31,166 bases of DNA, from the NCBI GenBank assembly GCA_900543415.1, contig UQRE01000031.1, positions 1 through 31,166 of the forward strand, read 5' to 3'. The stretch's first letter is position 1. Each line of letters opens with the position of its first letter. The notes beneath the pieces were generated by a model that was not told where the DNA came from, did not search any database, and saw only the letters and a list, made by a program, of their open reading frames with translations. Made by a program: the position numbers and the translations under genes. Positions 23,744-31,166 of the stretch are shown in pieces. Source of the stretch: an uncultured Dorea sp. GTDB taxonomy: Bacteria > Bacillota > Clostridia > Lachnospirales > Lachnospiraceae.

Positions 23744-23769
23744 GAATGTGCCAGAGCACATTCTCATTC
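23738..23769. terminator. Hairpin over the stop codon of the Ig-like gene
   Basis: GAATGAGAATGTG (23738-23750) and CACATTCTCATTC (23757-23769) form a perfect 13-bp stem around 6 nt. The TGA stop (23741-23743) lies in the left arm. It sits between convergent genes and lacks a T-run, so it is a probable but atypical terminator. Confidence 0.6.
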
Positions 23770-23810
23770 TTCAACAGTTTGGGGCAATGTCCCATGCAAT
23801 GTTTTACCGA

Positions 23811-25190
23811 TTATTTTAAAAACAGATGAATCAGCTTTTCGTTGATCTTTCGATAGGGCTGATATCGCATCGGAAGATCCAGCCATGTTTTCTTATCTAC
23901 AATACTTTTATAGTGAGAAAATGTGCGGAATCCGTCTTTTCCGTGATAAGAACCCATACCGCTTTCGCCGAATCCTCCGAATCCCATTTCGCTGGTGGCA
24001 AGGTGGATGATCGTATCGTTGATACATCCTCCGCCGAATCCACATCGGGCAGTTACTTTTCTTGCCGCTGTTTTATCAGATGCAAAGACATAAAGAGCCA
24101 GCGGGTGGGGCATGGAATTGATTTTGTGGATTGCCTGATCAAGAGAGTCATAGGTCAAAATCGGAAGTATAGGACCAAAGATTTCTTCCTGCATGACTGC
24201 ATCGTCAAAGGTTACATGATCCATGACGGTCGGTTCGATTTTTAATGTTGTACGATCACATTTTCCACCGAAGACAACCTTGGAGGAATCTATCAGTTTT
24301 GTAATACGGTCAAAATGCTTTTCATTGATAATCTTTCCATAATTTTTGTTTGTTAGCGGTTCAGACCGGAACTGTCTTTTTATCTGTCGTTTGATTTCGG
24401 CAAGCAGCTGATCCTTGATCTTGCGGTCGCAGTAAATATAATCGGGAGCTACGCAGGTTTGTCCGCAATTTAAATATTTACCGAACACAATTCTTCTGGC
24501 AGCCAGTTTGATGTTTGCGCTTTCTTCTACGATGCAGGGACTCTTGCCGCCGAGCTCTAATGTGACAGGAGTCAAATGTGCCGCTGCATGGCGCATGGCT
24601 TCTTTTCCTACGGTCTGGCTTCCGGTAAAGAAAATATAATCAAAATGTTCATTTAACAGACAGGTGTTTTCTGCCCGTCCGCCTGTAATGACAGTGACAT
24701 AACGTGCATCGAAGCATTCTTCGATCATAGACTGGATGATGGCGCTTGTGTAAGGTGAATAAGCGCTTGGCTTTAAGACAACCGTGTTGCCTGCTGCTAA
24801 AGCGTCTACCAAAGGATCAATAGTCAGAAGAAAAGGATAATTCCACGGACTCATGATTAGAGTGACACCGTACGGCGACGGTTTTTTAAAACTTCTGGAG
24901 TGAAATTGTGCCAGTGGTGTGAGTACATTCTTCTCTTTTGCAAAAGAACGGATATGCTTTAGCATGTATGTAATCTCGCTTAGCACAAGACCGGTCTCGC
25001 ACATATAGCTCTCAAAATCACTTTTCCCAAGATCTTTTCGGATAGCCTTCCCGATTTCTGCCTCATGTGTAAGAATGTAAGACTGTATTTTTTTTAGCGC
25101 TTCGATTCGATGAGACAGTGGGAGAGTGGAGCCGGTATAAAAATAAGTTCTCTGATTTTCAACGATTTGTCGAATTTCTGTTTCAGTCAT
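23811..25190 (-). CDS. NAD(P)-dependent aldehyde dehydrogenase, class 3 type
   Basis: The 459-residue enzyme oxidises aldehydes to acids. It shows the ALDH set: PWNYPFLLTIDPLVDALAAGN and the KPS segment of the cofactor site, FTGSQTVGK, the general base in LELGGKSP (E212) and the nucleophile in NCGQTCVAPD (C246). Its length of about 460 and C-terminal extension resemble the ALDH3/YwdH group that acts on fatty or aromatic aldehydes without CoA. ATG 25190 is preferred; the ATG at 25202 overlaps the AAAGGA site. It is last in a minus-strand row after marR and a broken alcohol dehydrogenase. Confidence 0.93.
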   Translation of the reverse strand: MTETEIRQIVENQRTYFYTGSTLPLSHRIEALKKIQSYILTHEAEIGKAIRKDLGKSDFESYMCETGLVLSEITYMLKHIRSFAKEKNVLTPLAQFHSRSFKKPSPYGVTLIMSPWNYPFLLTIDPLVDALAAGNTVVLKPSAYSPYTSAIIQSMIEECFDARYVTVITGGRAENTCLLNEHFDYIFFTGSQTVGKEAMRHAAAHLTPVTLELGGKSPCIVEESANIKLAARRIVFGKYLNCGQTCVAPDYIYCDRKIKDQLLAEIKRQIKRQFRSEPLTNKNYGKIINEKHFDRITKLIDSSKVVFGGKCDRTTLKIEPTVMDHVTFDDAVMQEEIFGPILPILTYDSLDQAIHKINSMPHPLALYVFASDKTAARKVTARCGFGGGCINDTIIHLATSEMGFGGFGESGMGSYHGKDGFRTFSHYKSIVDKKTWLDLPMRYQPYRKINEKLIHLFLK

Positions 25191-25238
25191 AGCATAGAGC
25201 ATCCTTTCTGTTATGATTCGGAAGTTTTAGAAGAAGAG

Positions 25239-26340
25239 TTAAGGAGAAGTTGTATCTTCTTCCATCAGCATATAATAAAACTTTTCCAATTCCTTGGCAT
25301 TCATAAGAACAGGAACCGGATAGAGTGGATTTGCTTCTTTATCGGCATAATGGGCCAGTTTTGGAATATCTTCTTCTTGGATATCAGGAACGGTATTTCC
25401 GATTCCAAAACGTTTCTTCATAGCCTTAATCTCATCGGTGAAGGCATAAGCTGCCTGCGCACAGGGTGTTCCTTTTTCGGCAATTCCTGCGGCAACTGCC
25501 AGTTTGGCAAGCTTTTTGTGAATGGTTTCCCCGTATTCTTCCAGAACATGTGGAAGAAGGATTGCATTTGCAAGTCCGTGAGGAATGTTATACTGCCCGC
25601 CCAGGGAATGAGCAACAGCGTGTACATATCCAACGTAAGATTTTGTAAAGGCACATCCGGCATAGTAAGAAGCGTGCAGCATATTTCTTCGGGCATCTAC
25701 ATTTGTGCCGTCTGTATAAGCAGTGTCGATATTTTCAAAAATCAACTTTACTGCAAGCAAAGCATCTTTTCGTGTTCCGTAAGTGGTAGATCTTCCGATA
25801 TAAGCTTCCACGGCATGTGTAAGTGCATCCATTCCGGTTGTAGCAGTGATAAATGGAGGAAGGCTTACGGTAACTTTAGGATCTAAGACAGCATATTTCG
25901 GAATGAGCGGGAAATCGTTAATAGCATATTTGTAACGAGTTTGGGCATCTGTGATCACGGCGGCAAGTGTGGTTTCGCTTCCGGTTCCGGCAGTGGTTGG
26001 AACCGCCTCCGAACCCGATGATACAGTTACATCCACGGGACTGGTAGAGTTTAAGCGCTTCTTCTACATTAGTGGTAGTAGGGTTGGCAACGGTCTTATC
26101 GTAGATGGTATAGGAGATACCGGATTCACAGAGGGATTTTTCCAATCGTTTTGTTAATCCGAGATTTGTAATCTGTGCATCTGTTATGATTAGTACGTTA
26201 TTGCAGCCTTCCTGCTCTATAATTTCCGGCAGTTTTTTTACACTGCCTGTAATCTTAGGAGTCCGATAAGGGAGAAAAGGCAATGCAATTTTTAGCGCTG
26301 TTTGAAAGGTTCTGCAATAGATTTTTTTGAATTTATTCAT
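25239..26340 (-). pseudogene. Iron-containing alcohol dehydrogenase, broken by internal deletion and frameshift
   Basis: Two frames cover one Fe-ADH. The first (from ATG 26340) gives residues 1-114, ending GFGGGS. The second (from about 26010 down to 25239) resumes at VPTTAGTGSETT and runs to the C-terminus, with the metal-binding segments DALTHAVEAY and HSLGGQYNIPHG intact. Family members have roughly 38 residues between GGGS and PTTAG, including the GGGSPxD nucleotide-site Asp; these are missing, and the frame shifts at the join near 26000-26008. The gene starts 2 bp after marR stops. As it stands no full enzyme can be made, unless the sequence is in error here. Confidence 0.88.
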
Positions 26341-26342
26341 TG

Positions 26343-26810
26343 TTAGTTTTCCTCACTGTGTGAATCTAAATTGGTGCAGATGTTCTGGAGATTATCTGCA
26401 ATGGTAAATAAAGTGCGATAGAAGATTGCTCGATCTTCGGGTGTAATATTTTGACTTGCTTTATCTACGGCTTCATTTATGAGTAAATTTACCTTTTCGG
26501 CGCACTGAAGACCGCGATCTGTCAAAACAGCCTTGGCACGATATTTTTTTGTATCGGAAGAAGTAATATAATCAAGGTATTTGTTTTTTTCTAGGTCTGC
26601 CAGTATGCGTGAAATTCCAGCCTTATCTTCTTGACAGAGAGAACAGAGATCGGAAGCAGTCAGTCCGTCAGGATGTGTGGCAAGAAAATAAATACACATA
26701 ACGTGAGTTCCCTTTAATCCGAGAGTTGCCATATAATATTTTTTGATCTTCTGAGCACTTTTATGTATGCGTGCAACGCCGGTGGTCAATTTTTCAAATC
26801 GATCATCCAA
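26343..26810 (-). CDS. MarR-family transcriptional regulator
   Basis: The protein of about 155 residues has the MarR winged helix: KGTHVMCIYFLATHPDGLTASDLCSLCQEDKAGISRILADLEKNKYLDY with the wing TKKYRAKAVLTDRG. There is no ATG at the start. The best choice is TTG 26810, ten bases after AAGAAGG; the frame is open to TTG 26834. It is the first gene of marR-adh(broken)-aldh and sits just behind a TTGACA-17-TATATT promoter with a 16-bp palindrome near the transcription start, so it likely represses itself and the dehydrogenases. The inducer is unknown; an aldehyde or phenolic compound is possible. Confidence 0.87.
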   Translation of the reverse strand: MDDRFEKLTTGVARIHKSAQKIKKYYMATLGLKGTHVMCIYFLATHPDGLTASDLCSLCQEDKAGISRILADLEKNKYLDYITSSDTKKYRAKAVLTDRGLQCAEKVNLLINEAVDKASQNITPEDRAIFYRTLFTIADNLQNICTNLDSHSEEN

Positions 26811-26836
26811 TGAAATAACACCTTCTTTCTGCAAGA

Positions 26837-26852
26837 TGTTGATTAATCAACA
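26837..26852. promoter_or_regulatory. Perfect 16-bp palindrome, probable MarR operator
   Basis: TGTTGATTAATCAACA is an exact palindrome lying just downstream of the expected transcription start of marR. MarR proteins bind such 16-20-bp dyads, often with TTGATnnATCAA cores. Confidence 0.7.
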
Positions 26853-26864
26853 AATTATAAAATG

Positions 26865-26893
26865 AATATAACAGCAAGGAAAATATTTGTCAA
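26865..26893 (-). promoter_or_regulatory. marR operon promoter
   Basis: On the minus strand TTGACA (26893-26888) and TATATT (26870-26865) have a 17-bp spacer. The start of transcription would fall a few bases before the palindrome at 26837-26852. Confidence 0.7.
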
Positions 26894-26895
26894 TC

Positions 26896-27699
26896 TTACG
26901 AAGCACATTTTTCTATACGAATCTGCAGTTCAGTAATGTGTTCCCGCACATCTTCAGACTGGTGAATATCTACCCACAGTAATTCGAGAACAGGGCCTTT
27001 CAGTATCAGATCATGGGTGGCAGCATAGTCAAGGAGCTTCGGGAAATATGTCTGATGTTGATGGGAATCGCCATGATAGCTGATAGACAGATAATGACCG
27101 GCATCTAAGACGGAGCTTCCGTTGCGGTCGATGATAAAGACACCCTCATAGTCCTGATACAATGCCTGTTTTGCTTTTGTGAGCGGGAGAAGAGAACCGA
27201 TTCGGTTATTTCCGATAATGTAAAGATTGTTTTTATCTTTATTCAAAAGCTGCTTGGTCAGCATGTCCATTTCTTCGTCTGTGTGGAAAGGATGGGAGAT
27301 AATATGACAGTTACGTTCGGGAAATTCTTTTTCTACTACATTTCCCAATGGTTGTATTTCTGCTTCACATAATGTGCTGAGGCGTTCAGATACATTTTCT
27401 CGTAACTGTGTCAAAGACTGAATGTGGCTGTCTATAATGGATAATTCTTCATTTAATAGATCTTTGGTTGAGGAAACGCTTCGTGAACGGATGTAGGCGG
27501 CGATTTTTTCCATAGGGAAGTTCAGTTTTCTTAAATCTCGGATGACATTTAAGCGCCAGAGGTCATTGAGACCATACATGCGATAGCCATTTTCGCCGCG
27601 AGTCGGATTCAACAGTCCCAGTTCTTCGTAGTAGCGGAGAGAATCAGGACCGATCTGATAGAGCTTTGAGATTTCACCGATTTTGTAAAATTGTTTCAT
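26896..27699 (-). CDS. MerR-family regulator of the divergent MATE exporter
   Basis: The 267-residue protein begins with a MerR helix-turn-helix (FYKIGEISKLYQIGPDSLRYYEELGLLNPTRGENGYRMYG, about 4-43, given here in part by its key residues YxIGE, LRYYEELGLL and YR). A coiled coil follows (about 75-110), then a C-terminal effector domain of about 150 residues resembling BmrR/GyrI-type multidrug-binding regions. It is divergent from a MATE exporter gene across a promoter with the 19-bp spacer that MerR proteins untwist. It likely activates the exporter on binding a toxic compound. ATG 27699 has an AGGAGA site. Confidence 0.9.
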   Translation of the reverse strand: MKQFYKIGEISKLYQIGPDSLRYYEELGLLNPTRGENGYRMYGLNDLWRLNVIRDLRKLNFPMEKIAAYIRSRSVSSTKDLLNEELSIIDSHIQSLTQLRENVSERLSTLCEAEIQPLGNVVEKEFPERNCHIISHPFHTDEEMDMLTKQLLNKDKNNLYIIGNNRIGSLLPLTKAKQALYQDYEGVFIIDRNGSSVLDAGHYLSISYHGDSHQHQTYFPKLLDYAATHDLILKGPVLELLWVDIHQSEDVREHITELQIRIEKCAS

Positions 27700-27742
27700 A
27701 GAGCATTTCTCCTATCATAAAACATTTAATATGAAAAAAATC

Positions 27743-27773
27743 TTGACCTTAGTATTATACCAAGGTTTATAGT
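27743..27773 (+). promoter_or_regulatory. MerR-type promoter and operator of the MATE gene
   Basis: TTGACC (27743-27748) and TATAGT (27768-27773) are 19 bp apart, too far for normal sigma-A activity but standard for MerR control. The 21-bp dyad at 27746-27766 (ACCTT ... AAGGT arms, 9 of 10 pairs matching) fills the spacer exactly. Confidence 0.85.
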
Positions 27774-27813
27774 AAAGGTGTGAAAAAAATAAGATGTAAA
27801 GCGAGGTTTAATT

Positions 27814-29139
27814 GTGAGGCTGGAAGGAAAGTCTTTAAAAAGTGATTTTTTCAAATTTATTATTCCATCGATTATTGCGCAGTTGGTATTTTCTTTGTAT
27901 ACCATGGTGGATGGTATTTTCGTGGCGCGTGGAGTATCTGAGGTGGCGCTGACTGCGGTGAATATCTCTATGCCGTTCAGTGTGGGGATGTTCTCGATTT
28001 CATTATTGTTTGCAGTGGGAAATTCTACGATTGTAGCAATTCTTTTGGGACAGGGCGAACATAAGAAGGCAAATCAGGTATTTACGCAGAATATTGTACT
28101 TTTGTGTGTGATTTCCGTGCTGGTGACAGTTGTTGTTCTTGTCTTTTTGGAACCATTTGCAAGATTTTTAGGAGCTACGGACAGCATTCTTCCTTATGCC
28201 AAGGATTACATTGGGACAATTGCACCGTTTTCGCTGGCTTACATGTTGTCATATTCTTTTGAGACGTTGATTAAGACAGACGGATATCCGAAGCTTGCGA
28301 CAATTTATGTTACAACCGGTGCGGTTTTAAATTGTATTTTAGATTATCTCATGGTCATGGTGTGGGACTGGGGAGTAAAAGGAGCTGCTTTTGCAACCGG
28401 ACTTTCGCAGGCGGCAGTCATTTTTCTCTACCTTTGGCACTTCTTGGGACCGAAAGGTTCGATTAAATTTACAAAATTCCAATTTGATGTATCGACTGTT
28501 TTCCGACAGATCCGAAATGGAATGTCCTCCGGTGTGACAGAGTTTTCGGGAGGAATTATTATCTTCTTCTTCAATCAGGCAATTTTGAGGTTCATTTCTG
28601 AGGATGCACTGGTAAGTTATACGATTATTTCTTATGTCAATACAATCGCGGTAATGTCTATGACTGGTATTGCTCAGGGGTCGCAGCCATTGATCAGTTA
28701 TTATTTCGGTAAAGGCGAACCGAAGAAGTACAGAAAACTTTTAAAGTATGGCATATTGTCGGCAGCAGTATTTTCGGTTGTAGTGACAGCCGCATGTTAT
28801 ACCGGGGCGTCAGGAATCGTCGGTATTTTCCTCGACGGGGAGAATCCGGCACTTAGCGTATATTCCGTAAAAGTATTTCGTATCTTTATTCTGTCTTTCC
28901 CGCTGGCAGGTTATAATGTGGTTATCGGCGGATATTTCGCATCGATTGAAAAGGCGGGATTTGCTACATTTATTTCATTAACGCGAAGTCTGATCGCGCT
29001 GGTCGGATGTATGATGTTGCTGATCGCGGTGCTTGGAGGGGAAGGAATCTGGTGGTCTCCTCTGATGGCAGAGGCGGTATGTCTTGTATTTTCGCTGTTA
29101 ATGCTGAAGAGAAGCTTTGCAAAACAGAGAAAGAATTAG
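27814..29139 (+). CDS. MATE-family efflux transporter
   Basis: The 441-residue protein has about 12 membrane helices and the MATE pattern: FIIPSIIAQLVFSLYTMVDGIFVA near the start, LAYMLSYSFETLIKTDGYP, and a second half beginning about NGMSSGVTEFSGGIIIFFFNQ with GIAQGSQPLISYYFGKG. MATE proteins export cationic drugs or metabolites with Na+ or H+. The start is GTG 27814 behind GAGG; no ATG fits. It is controlled by the divergent merR gene as judged from the promoter. The closest types are the clostridial DinF/NorM-like exporters; the substrate is not known. Confidence 0.93.
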   Translation: MRLEGKSLKSDFFKFIIPSIIAQLVFSLYTMVDGIFVARGVSEVALTAVNISMPFSVGMFSISLLFAVGNSTIVAILLGQGEHKKANQVFTQNIVLLCVISVLVTVVVLVFLEPFARFLGATDSILPYAKDYIGTIAPFSLAYMLSYSFETLIKTDGYPKLATIYVTTGAVLNCILDYLMVMVWDWGVKGAAFATGLSQAAVIFLYLWHFLGPKGSIKFTKFQFDVSTVFRQIRNGMSSGVTEFSGGIIIFFFNQAILRFISEDALVSYTIISYVNTIAVMSMTGIAQGSQPLISYYFGKGEPKKYRKLLKYGILSAAVFSVVVTAACYTGASGIVGIFLDGENPALSVYSVKVFRIFILSFPLAGYNVVIGGYFASIEKAGFATFISLTRSLIALVGCMMLLIAVLGGEGIWWSPLMAEAVCLVFSLLMLKRSFAKQRKN

Positions 29140-29213
29140 CGTGAATGCAGCTTTAAAGTAAGCACGATTGCAGCAAAGAAAAACGAAGAAAATAAAAAAA
29201 TGCAAAAAAGGGC

Positions 29214-29241
29214 TTGATTTTTAGCGAAAAGGTGTTATAAT
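29214..29241 (+). promoter_or_regulatory. Promoter of the tRNA-Gln / tRNA-Pro pair
   Basis: TTGATT (29214-29219) and TATAAT (29236-29241) with a 16-bp spacer lie about 24 bp before tRNA-Gln. Confidence 0.6.
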
Positions 29242-29264
29242 AACATTTGTTCGCTAGAAAACAT

Positions 29265-29335
29265 TGCGGAATGGTGTAATGGTAGCACAGCAGACTCTGA
29301 CTCTGTTAGTAGGGGTTCAAATCCCTTTTCCGTAG
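29265..29335 (+). tRNA. tRNA-Gln (anticodon CTG)
   Basis: The 71-nt cloverleaf has acceptor TGCGGAA/TTCCGTA, anticodon stem GCAGA/TCTGT around CTCTGAC (anticodon CTG, reads CAG), T arm GGGG-TTCAAAT-CCC and discriminator G, as usual for Gln. CCA is not encoded. Confidence 0.9.
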
Positions 29336-29350
29336 TTCCTTGGCAGGGGC

Positions 29351-29380
29351 GCCGGATGCTTGTACATTTGAGCGTCCGGC
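29351..29380 (+). terminator. Hairpin between tRNA-Gln and tRNA-Pro
   Basis: GCCGGATGCT and AGCGTCCGGC form a 10-bp stem (one G-U pair) with a 10-nt loop, followed by TAATTTT. It may be a partial terminator or a processing signal between the two tRNAs. Confidence 0.5.
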
Positions 29381-29389
29381 TAATTTTGT

Positions 29390-29463
<74 letters not shown>

Positions 29464-29499
29464 TTTTTTTATTAAAAAAATAAAGAGTTTTATATTTCG

Positions 29500-29527
29500 A
29501 AAAAGCACTTAAGATCAAGTGCTTTTT
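29500..29527 (+). terminator. Terminator after tRNA-Pro
   Basis: AAAAAGCACTT and AAGTGCTTTTT form a perfect 11-bp stem around AAGATC, followed by GTTTT. Confidence 0.88.
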
Positions 29528-29638
29528 GTTTTGCTAGGGTTTCTAACAGGTTACATATTCAGTCGCATTTAAAATAATTATAACTGCAAACGGATAAGGG
29601 ATATTTAATAAGCAACAAGAGGTGCAGGTGGAAAAGGA

Positions 29639-29926
29639 ATGAAAAAGAAGAAAGCGGAAATCATAGTTTATTTATCAATCATTATTTGTATAGGAGTAGA
29701 TTTTTGTATAGAGTTTTTCGATTTTTATAATGGATTACTAATTCTTCTATATGAACTATATATGCTGATATTGATGGTAACAATTCCTTGGTTGTTAAAA
29801 AAAACTAGGGGTTCTTTTGAGTTAGGCTTATTTGCTGAAATAGTTGTTTTATTTTATTTATGTAAAAACAGTTTTCTAGTATTATTTTCAATTGATTTAT
29901 TAGCTAATAAATTTTACAATATATGA
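29639..29926 (+). CDS. Small hydrophobic membrane protein, unknown
   Basis: This 95-residue ORF encodes about three membrane helices (IIVYLSIIICIGVDFCIEFF, LLILLYELYMLILMVTIPWLL, FAEIVVLFYLCKNSFLVLFSIDLL) with a basic start (MKKKKAE). I recognise no family. AGGTGG lies upstream at usable distance, so translation is plausible. It is markedly more AT-rich than its neighbours and sits alone between a tRNA pair and the 4-hydroxybutyrate dehydrogenase gene, which may point to horizontal origin. It may also be a degraded fragment of a longer membrane protein. Confidence 0.55.
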   Translation: MKKKKAEIIVYLSIIICIGVDFCIEFFDFYNGLLILLYELYMLILMVTIPWLLKKTRGSFELGLFAEIVVLFYLCKNSFLVLFSIDLLANKFYNI

Positions 29927-29968
29927 AAATAATGTCGCAATAGTAGTCATCGATTGGGGGAAATGATT

Positions 29969-31084
29969 ATGAAGTTATTTATGCAGAAACCGCTGATTCA
30001 GAAATTTGACCACGCCAAAGAGTTTGCAGAAGCGTATCAGATTGGAGAGGGCGATTTCATTCTGGCGAGCAGACATATTTACGAAACATATTTTGCGCCG
30101 CTCCATTTAAAAGCCCATGTAGAATATAAGAGCAAATATGGCGCAGGTGAACCGACAGACATAATGATTGATGCGCTTCTTGCAGATTTTCGAAAGGCAG
30201 AGTGTGACAGAATCATTGCCATCGGAGGTGGAGCGGTTATTGATATGGCGAAGATTCTTGTGCTGGATGGAAATGCAAGCGCCGAGCAGTATTTTCGAAG
30301 GGAAGTACCGCTTCGTAAGATACGTTCGCTTATTGCGGTACCGACCACTTGTGGTGCCGGTTCGGAAGTGTCAAATGTTTCAATTACCGAATTGACAAGT
30401 ATTCACAGTAAGCTTGGTCTGGCTGTGTATGAGATTTACGCAGATGACGCAGTGCTGATTCCGGAATTATTGACAGAGCTTCCGTATGAATTCTTTGCTA
30501 CAAGCGCTATTGATGCGTTTATCCACGCCATCGAGTCCTATGTGTCTCCGAAGGCAAATCTGTACACGAAAATGTTCAGCATGAAAGCGATGGAAATGAT
30601 TATAGAAGGATTTCAGAACATTGCAGAAAAGGGATCGGATTATCGGTTGGAGCTTCTGGAAGAATTCTTGATCGCCAGCAATTTGGCAGGGATCGCATTT
30701 GGAAATGCAGGTACGGGAATGGTTCACGCCATGTCTTATCCACTGAGTGGAAAGTATCATGTGGCACACGGAGAGGCAAACTATCAGTTCCTTACAGCGG
30801 TGTTTGCAGCATATCAGAAGATGAGGCCGGAAGGAGAAATTCGAGAATTGAATCAATTCTTGGGAAATCTTTTGAAATGTGAAGAGGACATGGTATATAT
30901 TGAGCTTGAGAAACTGTTAGACCGGATGATTGGGCGGAAAAAGCTTCGGGAATATGGCATGAAGAAGGAAGAGATCCGACTCTTTGCAGAAAGTGTTAAT
31001 GAAAGTCAGCAAAGACTTCTGAACCAGAGTTATATGAAGCCGACGGTAGAGCAGATGGAAGAGGTATATCGTCAATTATATTAA
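29969..31084 (+). CDS. 4-hydroxybutyrate dehydrogenase (iron-containing alcohol dehydrogenase family)
   Basis: The 371-residue enzyme would interconvert 4-hydroxybutyrate and succinate semialdehyde with NAD(H), a step in clostridial succinate-to-butyrate or aminobutyrate metabolism. It strongly resembles, from memory, the Clostridium kluyveri enzyme in start, length and segments such as GEGDFIL, KYGAGEPTD, GGGAVID (86-92), PTTCGAGSEV (125-134), SAIDAFIHAIESYVSP and HVAHGEANY. Metal-ligand Asp and His residues are kept. GGGGGAA precedes ATG 29969; starts at 29954 (TTG) and 29963 (ATG) are less likely. No CoA transferase or dehydratase partner is in view, but the window ends 82 bp later. Confidence 0.9.
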   Translation: MKLFMQKPLIQKFDHAKEFAEAYQIGEGDFILASRHIYETYFAPLHLKAHVEYKSKYGAGEPTDIMIDALLADFRKAECDRIIAIGGGAVIDMAKILVLDGNASAEQYFRREVPLRKIRSLIAVPTTCGAGSEVSNVSITELTSIHSKLGLAVYEIYADDAVLIPELLTELPYEFFATSAIDAFIHAIESYVSPKANLYTKMFSMKAMEMIIEGFQNIAEKGSDYRLELLEEFLIASNLAGIAFGNAGTGMVHAMSYPLSGKYHVAHGEANYQFLTAVFAAYQKMRPEGEIRELNQFLGNLLKCEEDMVYIELEKLLDRMIGRKKLREYGMKKEEIRLFAESVNESQQRLLNQSYMKPTVEQMEEVYRQLY

Positions 31085-31166
31085 AATAAGAAAATGAAAA
31101 AGCTTATTTTACAGCATTGAAAAGTAAATTTATTTCGCACTAAATTTCACTGTAAACTATTGTTTG
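31085..31166. other. Right-edge non-coding sequence
   Basis: AT-rich sequence of 82 bases. No gene start, clear terminator or promoter is seen before the window ends. Confidence 0.5.

Overview
The window looks like the chromosome of a low-to-mid GC gut Firmicute of the family Lachnospiraceae (Ruminococcus gnavus / Mediterraneibacter / Blautia / Dorea type). This is inferred from gene content and style: strong AGGAGG-type ribosome sites, sigma-A promoters, T-tailed hairpin terminators, class II GalT, PPi-type phosphofructokinase, duplicated feoA, DUF3793 and DUF1847 proteins, an ECF-type vitamin transporter subunit and a clostridial 4-hydroxybutyrate dehydrogenase. No species can be named from the sequence alone.

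Layout. 1-700: a terminator, a short structured or IS-like stretch, and the tail of a decayed Rpn/PD-(D/E)XK transposase-like gene. 700-2250: a DUF1847 protein and a membrane-anchored XRE regulator. 2250-6300: an iron-uptake locus. A DtxR/MntR-type repressor is divergent from feoA-feoA-feoB, a 46-residue Cys-rich FeoB-associated membrane peptide and DUF3793. 6390-8230: bacteriohemerythrin, an anchored SGNH hydrolase and xanthine phosphoribosyltransferase. 8320-10025: tRNA-Ser and a stand-alone [FeFe]-hydrogenase-like protein. 10034-13742: galK-galT with a divergent AraC regulator. 13754-15825: a minus-strand unit of pyridoxamine kinase, an ECF S component (probably for vitamin B6) and a TatD-associated radical SAM protein. 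Its likely terminator lies inside the opposing araC gene. 16030-20240: tRNA-Arg, an EamA transporter, glpK, a short DUF1667 protein and PPi-phosphofructokinase. 20526-23743: an overlapping gene pair encoding a pseudokinase-TM-TPR protein and a secreted, membrane-anchored Ig-like protein. This is the least familiar unit in the window. 23811-26834: marR, a broken iron alcohol dehydrogenase and an aldehyde dehydrogenase, all on the minus strand. 26896-29139: merR divergent from a MATE exporter, with a textbook 19-bp-spacer MerR promoter. 29265-31084: tRNA-Gln, tRNA-Pro, an AT-rich membrane ORF and 4-hydroxybutyrate dehydrogenase.

The genes fit a fermentative anaerobe. Ferrous iron uptake under a metal-sensing repressor can feed FeS enzymes (hydrogenase-like protein, radical SAM) and hemerythrin. 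Galactose and glycerol feed glycolysis through the PPi-dependent enzyme, and NAD-linked alcohol and aldehyde enzymes handle fermentation intermediates. Most of the window is ordinary core or accessory metabolism. The most notable points are the pseudokinase/Ig-like pair, the terminator buried in araC, the mixed ligand set of the DtxR-type repressor, the microhomology deletion in the alcohol dehydrogenase and the hairpin that encodes the C-terminus of the hydrogenase-like protein. All function calls come from reading sequence and recalled family features; no database search was run.
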